Source of the DNA: QHXQ01 sp036389395
Lineage (GTDB): Bacteria > Acidobacteriota > Blastocatellia > Pyrinomonadales > Pyrinomonadaceae
NCBI GenBank assembly: GCA_036389395.1
Contig: DASVPY010000087.1
Coordinates: forward strand, 9,427 to 73,426
Reading direction: 5' to 3'
DNA length: 64,000 bases
Part shown: one piece after another, positions 58,766-64,000 of the stretch
Numbering within the stretch: the first letter of the stretch is position 1
How the letters are laid out: each line of letters starts with the position of its first letter
Notes under the pieces: model-generated
What the model saw: only the letters and a program-made list of their open reading frames with translations
The model's database searches: none
What the model was told of the DNA's origin: nothing
Translations under genes and position numbers: made by a program

Positions 58766-59653
58766 ATGCGAAAGATTGCCGCCGTCCTGTCCCTGCTCGT
58801 CCTGCTCTGCGCCGCCGCGCTCGGCCAGTCCGCGCCCACGCTGCGCATCGTGACCGAAGACCCGACCCTGCCGTCCGAACTGTTCTACGGCGACGTGAAG
58901 GTCAAGCCGCTGCGCCTGCGCCCCGGCACCAACACGCGGATCACGATTGACGACAGCGACTTCTTCGTCCAGCAGCACTACATAGACTTCCTGAGTCGCT
59001 TCCCGGAGGCCGGCGGGTTCGCCTCCTGGATGAACTACCTGAACACCGAGCAGGCGCGCTGCCCCAGCGACCCTGAGTGCTTGCACCAGGCGCGCATCAC
59101 GGCCTCGGCGTCGTTCTTCGGCTCGCAGGAGTTCCAGTTGAAGGGCGGGCGGGTCTTCCGCTACTACCACGCCACGCTGAGCCGGCTGCCGACCTACAAC
59201 GAGATGGTCGCCGACATGCGCGCCGTCACGGGGCAGACCGCCGAAGAGGTGAACCAGAAGCTGGCGGCCTACGCCACCAACTGGGAGGCGCGCGCCGACT
59301 TCCTCGCCGCCTTCCCGCGCAGCCTGTCGCCCGCCGCCTTCGTGGACAATGTGGCCAACACGGCCGGCGTCACGCTCTCGAACCGCAACCAGATCGTCGC
59401 CGACCTGACGGCCGCGGGCAACACGGCGGCCGCGCGCGCCGCCGCCCTGCGCAGCATCATAGACAGCAACGAGGTGAACCAGAAAGAGTTCAACCCGTCG
59501 TTCGTCTTCATGCAGTACGTCGGGTATCTCAGGCGCGACCCGGAGCCGGCCGGCTACAACGCCTGGCTCACGTACCTGAACGCGCACCCGACCGACTTCC
59601 GCACCATGGTGCGCGGCTTCATGGACTCGACCGAGTACCGCAACCGCTTCTAA
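58766..59653 (+). CDS. Secreted DUF4214-domain protein
   Basis: 295 residues with a signal peptide (RKIAAVLSLLVLLCAAALGQS). Two DUF4214-like units are visible: residues about 70-150 (FVQQHYIDFLSRFPEAGGFASWMNYLN ... ASFFGSQEF, then FRYYHATLSRLPTYNEMVADM) and about 190-290 (AAFVDNVANTAGVTLSNRNQIVADL ... FVFMQYVGYLRRDPEPAGYNAWLTYLN). DUF4214 domains occur in surface-layer and glycan-linked proteins; no enzymatic site is evident. The ATG has GGGAG 10 nt upstream, its own promoter and leader, and a terminator after the stop. It is divergent from the YfhO operon. Confidence 0.88.
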   Translation: MRKIAAVLSLLVLLCAAALGQSAPTLRIVTEDPTLPSELFYGDVKVKPLRLRPGTNTRITIDDSDFFVQQHYIDFLSRFPEAGGFASWMNYLNTEQARCPSDPECLHQARITASASFFGSQEFQLKGGRVFRYYHATLSRLPTYNEMVADMRAVTGQTAEEVNQKLAAYATNWEARADFLAAFPRSLSPAAFVDNVANTAGVTLSNRNQIVADLTAAGNTAAARAAALRSIIDSNEVNQKEFNPSFVFMQYVGYLRRDPEPAGYNAWLTYLNAHPTDFRTMVRGFMDSTEYRNRF

Positions 59654-59679
59654 GCCCGCGGTCAGTTTCAAACAACCGA

Positions 59680-59711
59680 GGCCGGTGGCCCACTTGGGTC
59701 GCCGGCCTTTT
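59680..59711 (+). terminator. Intrinsic terminator after the DUF4214 gene
   Basis: GGCCGGTGGCCC and GGGTCGCCGGCC form a stem (one mismatch) with a 4-nt loop, followed by TTTT, 26 bp after the stop. Confidence 0.85.
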
Positions 59712-59756
59712 CGTTACCCTACCTCATCAGAGCCGTCGGTGGTTGCGTGCGGCGCG

Positions 59757-59867
59757 CGGCCGTTTTAACACAGAGTACACAGAGGACACGGTAAAGACTC
59801 TCTGTGGCCTCTGTGCTAACTCTGTGTACTCTGTGTTGAACTGATCGCCCGGCACACTCAACCGCAA
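59757..59867. repeat. Type A palindromic repeat with outer arm
   Basis: CGGCCGTTTTAACACAGAGT ... inverse ACTCTGTGTACTCTGTGTTG; right flank ends in ACACTCAACCGCAA (59856-59867 for the last 12 bases). Confidence 0.8.
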
Positions 59868-59873
59868 ATAGCC

Positions 59874-61010
59874 CTAGCCCGCCAGCGCCGCGCCGTTCGC
59901 CTGCCCCAAGACTTCCCTGTAGACCGCCAGCGTCGCCGCGGCCGTGCGCTCCCAGGTGTACTCGGCGGCGCGGCGCAAGCCCGCTTCGGACATCTGCGCG
60001 CGCGCGCCCTCGTCGGTCAGCAATTCAACCAACGCCGCGGTCAACTCTTCAACGTCGGTCGGCGCAACGAGGCGCGCGACGCCCGCCGAGGTCTCTTCGA
60101 TGACCGGGATGCGGCTGGTCACGACCGGCGCGCCGCAGGCCATGGCTTCGAGCGGCGGCAGCCCGAAGCCTTCGTAGAGCGACGGGTAGACGGCGACGCG
60201 GCACGCCGTGTAGAGCGCGCGCAGGTCTTCGTCCGCCACGTAGCCGGTGAACAGGATGCGCTCCTTGAGCGCCGAGCGTTCGACGTAGGCGTCCAACTCT
60301 TCGGTCAGCCAGCCCTTCTGCCCGGCGATGACGAGTTGCGGCCGCAAGTCGGTCGCGCGCGTCAACTCGGCGAAGGCGCGCACCAGCGTCAACAGGTTCT
60401 TGCGCGGCTCGACCGTGCCGACGAACAGGATGAACTCGTCCTCGACGCCCAGCCGCCGGCACGCGGCGCGCGCCTCCGCGGCGGCGACGGGGCGGAAGAC
60501 GCGGCGCGGCGCGAGCGGCACGGCGACGATCTTCTCGGCGGGCACGCCGAGGTGTTCGTGGATTTCGCGCTTGACCGCCTCGGAGTCGGTGACGACGCGC
60601 GCGGCGATGCGCGTCATGGTCGGCAGCCGGCGGCGCGCGCGGCGCACGAGGTCTTCGCGGTGCGTGTCCGAGTGCAGCAGCAGCGAGAGGTCGTGGACGG
60701 TGACGACCGTGGGGCAGCGCTGCCAGAGCGGGACGTTGTAGTTCGTGCCGTGGTAGAGGGCGAGGCGCTCGCGGCGCGCGTAGAGCGGCAGCCCGACCGT
60801 CCACCAGCGGCGGCTGATGGCGTTGACGGGCTGGTACACGGCGCGCAGGTTCGGCGGCAGCCCCGCGCCCAAGTCGAGCGCGACCGGCGCGACCAACTCG
60901 AACTCGGCGCTCGGCGCGAGCCGCGCGAGACCCTGCGCCAGCTCGAACGTGTAATGCCCGATGCCCGTCTTCGGGGTCGCCAGCGGGATGCCGTCAATGC
61001 CGATGCGCAT
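59874..61010 (-). CDS. GT4-family glycosyltransferase
   Basis: 378 residues, no signal peptide. MRIGIDGIPLATPKTGIGHYT is the start of the acceptor domain, ILFVGTVEPRKNLLTLVRAFA near 193-213 begins the donor domain, and the E-x7-E nucleotide-sugar motif is in YPSLYEGFGLPPLEAMACGAPVV near 276-298. This is the WbpX/mannosyltransferase-like layout common in O-antigen clusters. It lies at the outer edge of the glycan locus. The sugar added is unknown. Confidence 0.93.
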   Translation of the reverse strand: MRIGIDGIPLATPKTGIGHYTFELAQGLARLAPSAEFELVAPVALDLGAGLPPNLRAVYQPVNAISRRWWTVGLPLYARRERLALYHGTNYNVPLWQRCPTVVTVHDLSLLLHSDTHREDLVRRARRRLPTMTRIAARVVTDSEAVKREIHEHLGVPAEKIVAVPLAPRRVFRPVAAAEARAACRRLGVEDEFILFVGTVEPRKNLLTLVRAFAELTRATDLRPQLVIAGQKGWLTEELDAYVERSALKERILFTGYVADEDLRALYTACRVAVYPSLYEGFGLPPLEAMACGAPVVTSRIPVIEETSAGVARLVAPTDVEELTAALVELLTDEGARAQMSEAGLRRAAEYTWERTAAATLAVYREVLGQANGAALAG

Positions 61011-61039
61011 GGATCAGGGAGTGCCGGTGACTAAGAACA

Positions 61040-61100
61040 CAACGGCCGAGCGCCGACAGGGGCCGCGCCCCGCGGGGCGCTAGGCTTGACGACGCTCGGC
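61040..61100 (-). terminator. Cruciform-like hairpin after the propeller gene, possible terminator
   Basis: Outer arms CCGAGCG/CGCTCGG and an inner GCGCCCC/GGGGCGC stem fold together; only a weak T-containing tail (CGTTGTGTTC) follows on the minus strand. Confidence 0.4.
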
Positions 61101-61127
61101 ACGTTTAACTCGGACGCGCCCCCGCGA

Positions 61128-63707
61128 CTACGGATTGGGGGCGATGGTGAAGCGCGGCGCGGTGTCGGCCGGCCGGCTCTGCTGCCCGCTGGCGATGACG
61201 ATGACCGCCACGTCGCCCGCGCCCGCGAGCGTCTCGGGCAGGAGGAAGTCGAGTTGGAAGACGCCGGGCATGTCGGTCTGCATGAGCGCCGTGACGCTCG
61301 TGCCCGTAATGTCGGTCTGCGAGTTGTCGCTGACCTTGACGAGCCGCACGGTGATCGCGCCCGTCGTCAAGCCGCGCACGCCCGTCAGCAGCAGCCGCAG
61401 CTTCGTCTGCGCCGTCACGCTCATCCCCGACGCGTCCGTGTAGGTCGTCCGCACGGTGAACGGTTCGGGCGTGCCGACGGCCAGGAGCGGGTTGGTCACG
61501 TTCGTCACCGCCGCGCGCCCGCCGGGCCCGTTCGTCGTCGTGAAGATGTCGGGCTGCGTGGCGACGATCTGCAAGAGGCTGCGCACGGTGCGCACGCCGC
61601 CCGCCTCGCGTATGTTGACGGTGACGGGCAGGCTCGCCGTCGCGGCGGTCAGCCCGCGCGGGACTTCAAACTGAATCTCCGTCGGGCTGACGAAGTAGAG
61701 ACCGGCGGCCGTGGTTCCGATCACGACCGAGACGCCGTTCAGCTCGAAGGGCAGCGGCGGCTGGCGGTGCGACTCGGAGGCGGCGTCGCAAGCTGAACCC
61801 GCCGGCATACAGCCGACCGACTTCGTCGAGGGCGCGAGCGTCACGCCCGCGGGCGTCGCGGAAGTGGTGCGCACGAAGCCGATCTCGCCGGGCGAGAGGC
61901 CCGCGAGCGGCGTGGGCGAAGGCGTGGGCGTGGGCGAGGCCGTGGGCGTGGCCACGTCGCGCCGGCTCGCGCCGGTCTGGTAGGCGAGCGCGGAGCCGGG
62001 GGCGGCCGTGTCGCTCGTGCTCGGGCCGGGCGGCGCGACGAGGTAGAACGCCTGCACCGTGCCGGCGGCCGCGGCGCTGCCGGCGAACGCGACCGGCAGG
62101 TTGAAGGCGATCCGCTCCGGCGTGTTGCTGAGCGCGAACTGGATGATGACGCGCGACGTGCCGGTCAGGTTCGTCAGGCGCGTGACGGGCGGCGTGGTGC
62201 TCGCCGAGGCGGGCACGGGCGCGACCCAGATTTGCGTCTCGCGGTTCGGGTTCAGCCCCGTCGTGTCGCCCGCGGGGGCGAACGTGCCGTCGGGCTTGAT
62301 GTTCAGGTTCGAGACGAAGACGAGGCGCGCGTTGTCGCCCGTGAAGGTCGGCGCGCGGGCCGTGTCGCCGCCCTGGTTGTTGACCTCGTCGTCGGAGGCG
62401 CGCGGGCCGACGGTGACGAAGGTGTTGGCCGAGATGTTGTAGACGAAGGTCGCGCCGCCCTGGAGGGTCGGGACGGTGTCGGCGACCGGGTCGGTCGCGC
62501 CCGACTCGAAGGCGACGAGGTTGCCGTTGCGGCTGACGCGCCGGCCGTAGCCGAGCGCGACGACGATCTGGCCGGCGTTGCGCACCTTGGTGCGCGTCAC
62601 CTGGCGCAAGGCGGTCAGCGCCGTGCCGTTGTAGGTGGCGACGAAGACTTCGCCGTTGCCGTCCGAGTTGTTGGCGGCGGCGTTCGTGCCGGCGGCGTCC
62701 GGCATGGTGGCCGCGTTCGAGAAGAAGGCGACGGTCGAGTCGTTGCTCTCGCCCGCGACGCCGTCGGTCGTGCCGCCGGAGATCGAGGGCGTGTCGTTGA
62801 AGACGAACGTGCCGGAGGTGACGGTGATCTGCGTGTAGCCGCCGCCGGGCCGCCAGGCGAAGATTTCGGGGTTCGCGTCCGGGTTGCAGCGCGTCGGGTT
62901 GTTGGTGGCGCTGCACGGCGTCAGGTCGCGCGTGGAGACGAAGGCGATGCGCGAGCCGGTGTCGTTGATCGTGGGGAAGCGGTTGTCGTCGGCGACGAAG
63001 GGGCCGGCGATGGCCGTGCCGGCGCGCGGCACGGCGCTGGCCGGTGTGTCGGTGACGCGCGTGAACGTGCCCGCGGCCAGGTTTGTGTAGCCTGTGTCCA
63101 TGCCGCTCGTCAGGTCGGCCGCCGGCACGTCGGGCAGGCGGTAGAGGAAGACTTCCTGGTTGCCGTCCGCCTGCAAGAGCGACTTGTTGGCGGCGACCGT
63201 GCCGTCGAAACTGCCGGGCGTCGGCGCGTTCGAGCTGAAGACGATCCACCTACCGTCGCGGCTGATCTGCGGGCGGTTGTTGCTGACCTCGACGGCGATG
63301 TTCGTGTTGACGAAGGGCGAGGCGGCGTTGTCCACCAGCGCGCTGCGCGTGTTGGTGAGTTGGAAGATGCGGCGCTGGGCGGCGTCCCAGAGGAAGATTT
63401 CGCGGTTGCCGTCGCCGTTCGTGACGGTGCGCGTGGCCGCGCCCGGCGGGATGGTCGCCAAGTCGCCCTTCGACTCGAAGACGACGAAGCGGCCGTCGCC
63501 GCTCACGTCGCCGACGTAGGCGTTAACGTCGGCCGAGCCGAGCGGCGAGGGCGACGCGACGGGGGCGGGCGTGGCCGAAGTGATCTGGACGACGAACGGG
63601 TCGGGCGTGGGACTGGCGGTCGGCGTGGGCGTCTGCGCGGCGGCGCGCGCGCCGAGCAAGCAGACGAGCGCGAGGCTCAAGCCGAACAGGCGGAAAAGGT
63701 GTTTCAC
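61128..63707 (-). CDS. Secreted TolB-like beta-propeller protein with TIGR03437-type C-terminus
   Basis: 859 residues from the GTG at 63707, chosen because GGAGAT lies nine bases upstream and a signal peptide follows (KHLFRLFGLSLALVCLLGARAAAQ). PT/SP-rich linkers (TPTPTASPTPDP; SPTPTPSPTPLAG) flank a propeller of PD40-like blades: YVGDVSGDGRFVVFESKGDL, QISRDGRWIVFSSNAP, TINDTGSRIAFVSTRDL and VSRNGNLVAFESGA. The last 200 residues contain VVIGTTAAGLYFVSPTEIQF and VPRGLTAATASLPVTV, the pattern of the acidobacterial TIGR03437 domain. No enzymatic site is seen; a cell-surface or secreted binding role is likely. It has its own promoter. Confidence 0.88.
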   Translation of the reverse strand: MKHLFRLFGLSLALVCLLGARAAAQTPTPTASPTPDPFVVQITSATPAPVASPSPLGSADVNAYVGDVSGDGRFVVFESKGDLATIPPGAATRTVTNGDGNREIFLWDAAQRRIFQLTNTRSALVDNAASPFVNTNIAVEVSNNRPQISRDGRWIVFSSNAPTPGSFDGTVAANKSLLQADGNQEVFLYRLPDVPAADLTSGMDTGYTNLAAGTFTRVTDTPASAVPRAGTAIAGPFVADDNRFPTINDTGSRIAFVSTRDLTPCSATNNPTRCNPDANPEIFAWRPGGGYTQITVTSGTFVFNDTPSISGGTTDGVAGESNDSTVAFFSNAATMPDAAGTNAAANNSDGNGEVFVATYNGTALTALRQVTRTKVRNAGQIVVALGYGRRVSRNGNLVAFESGATDPVADTVPTLQGGATFVYNISANTFVTVGPRASDDEVNNQGGDTARAPTFTGDNARLVFVSNLNIKPDGTFAPAGDTTGLNPNRETQIWVAPVPASASTTPPVTRLTNLTGTSRVIIQFALSNTPERIAFNLPVAFAGSAAAAGTVQAFYLVAPPGPSTSDTAAPGSALAYQTGASRRDVATPTASPTPTPSPTPLAGLSPGEIGFVRTTSATPAGVTLAPSTKSVGCMPAGSACDAASESHRQPPLPFELNGVSVVIGTTAAGLYFVSPTEIQFEVPRGLTAATASLPVTVNIREAGGVRTVRSLLQIVATQPDIFTTTNGPGGRAAVTNVTNPLLAVGTPEPFTVRTTYTDASGMSVTAQTKLRLLLTGVRGLTTGAITVRLVKVSDNSQTDITGTSVTALMQTDMPGVFQLDFLLPETLAGAGDVAVIVIASGQQSRPADTAPRFTIAPNP

Positions 63708-63830
63708 CGGGAAAATCTCCAAACGAGGCCCTGTTGAGATTTGCTGCACTGCCAAAATGAAAGCGCGTCCGGGGGGCGCGCGCGCCGGCCGCCGCGTCGG
63801 CTGACAGCGGGGCGACGACCGGGAACGGGC

Positions 63831-63860
63831 ATTCTAAGCGGAACGCGCGCGCCAGAGCAA
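63831..63860 (-). promoter_or_regulatory. Sigma70-type promoter of the propeller gene
   Basis: Minus strand TTGCTC, 18-nt spacer, TAGAAT, giving a leader of about 120 nt to the GTG at 63707. Confidence 0.5.
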
Positions 63861-63912
63861 GTGACCGCAACCTCTTCTCTGATGTGCCCTTGCCGCCCCC
63901 GCGTTGGCTCGC

Positions 63913-64000
63913 AGGGAGGGATGAGGGATGAGGGATGAGGGATGAAGAAATTGCTTCATCGGCTCGTCGGCTCGCTCGCTCATCGTGTTAATGAGCGAGC
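63913..64000. repeat. GATGAGG tandem words and terminal palindrome
   Basis: Four tandem GGGATGA/GATGAGG words (63915-63945) are followed by GCTCGCTCAT (63974-63983) and its inverse ATGAGCGAGC (63991-64000). The repeat may continue beyond the window. No gene is seen from 63708 to the end. Confidence 0.65.

Overview
This window looks like chromosomal DNA of a high-GC Acidobacteriota, most likely class Blastocatellia. The reasons are the strongly G/C-ended codons, a TIGR03437-type C-terminal domain on a secreted beta-propeller protein, two DUF4214 proteins, several large secreted peptidases, and almost every intergenic gap carrying word-like inverted repeats built on ACACAGAGGACACAGAGG. The taxon is inferred from family content; no rRNA gene is present.

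Layout. 0-12 kb: M14 carboxypeptidase (cut by the window edge), a small zinc-ribbon protein, an AT-richer island with one secreted orphan, glnE, a MITE-like palindrome, a secreted subtilase, then a second AT-richer island with a HaeIII-like restriction endonuclease overlapping a D12-class (Dam-like) adenine methyltransferase, then glnA. GlnA keeps the adenylylation tyrosine expected from a nearby glnE. 12-31 kb: speA and a deoxyhypusine-synthase-like gene (polyamine metabolism), a secreted lamin-tail protein, an alkaline-phosphatase-superfamily/TPR operon, an Lsm-like membrane protein, threonine synthase, an alpha/beta hydrolase, a HAD phosphatase, a cyclophilin, a PAS3-GGDEF-EAL protein, and an operon of a membrane protein with thiE and thiD. 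31-34 kb: a large TPR protein.

34.5-61 kb is a cell-surface glycan locus. It holds an O-antigen ligase/polymerase-like protein with an inserted PDZ-like domain, a Wzm-type permease, a Wzt-type ATPase with a C-terminal carbohydrate-binding region, a DUF4214 protein with an exact-register heptad coiled coil, a double GT4 glycosyltransferase, a GtrB/CsbB-like GT2 enzyme with two C-terminal membrane helices, a zinc-ribbon SAM methyltransferase, four ~1000-residue YfhO-like membrane proteins (one on + and three tandem paralogues on -), a secreted DUF4214 protein and a GT4 enzyme. A coherent reading is a Wzm/Wzt-exported polysaccharide plus a GtrB/YfhO decoration system that adds sugars outside the inner membrane from undecaprenyl-phosphate carriers. 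The window ends with a secreted TolB-like propeller protein.

The most notable points are: (1) a HaeIII-family nuclease (GGCC, if specificity is conserved) paired with an adenine methyltransferase, although GGCC has no adenine and is common in this DNA; (2) the amplified YfhO family with a GtrB-like partner and a 116-bp identical tract suggesting gene conversion; (3) the DUF4214/coiled-coil protein next to Wzt, a possible chain-length ruler; (4) the PDZ insertion in the ligase; (5) the dispersed palindromic repeats, one of which appears to supply the start codon of a YfhO gene. No tRNA, rRNA or CRISPR array was seen.
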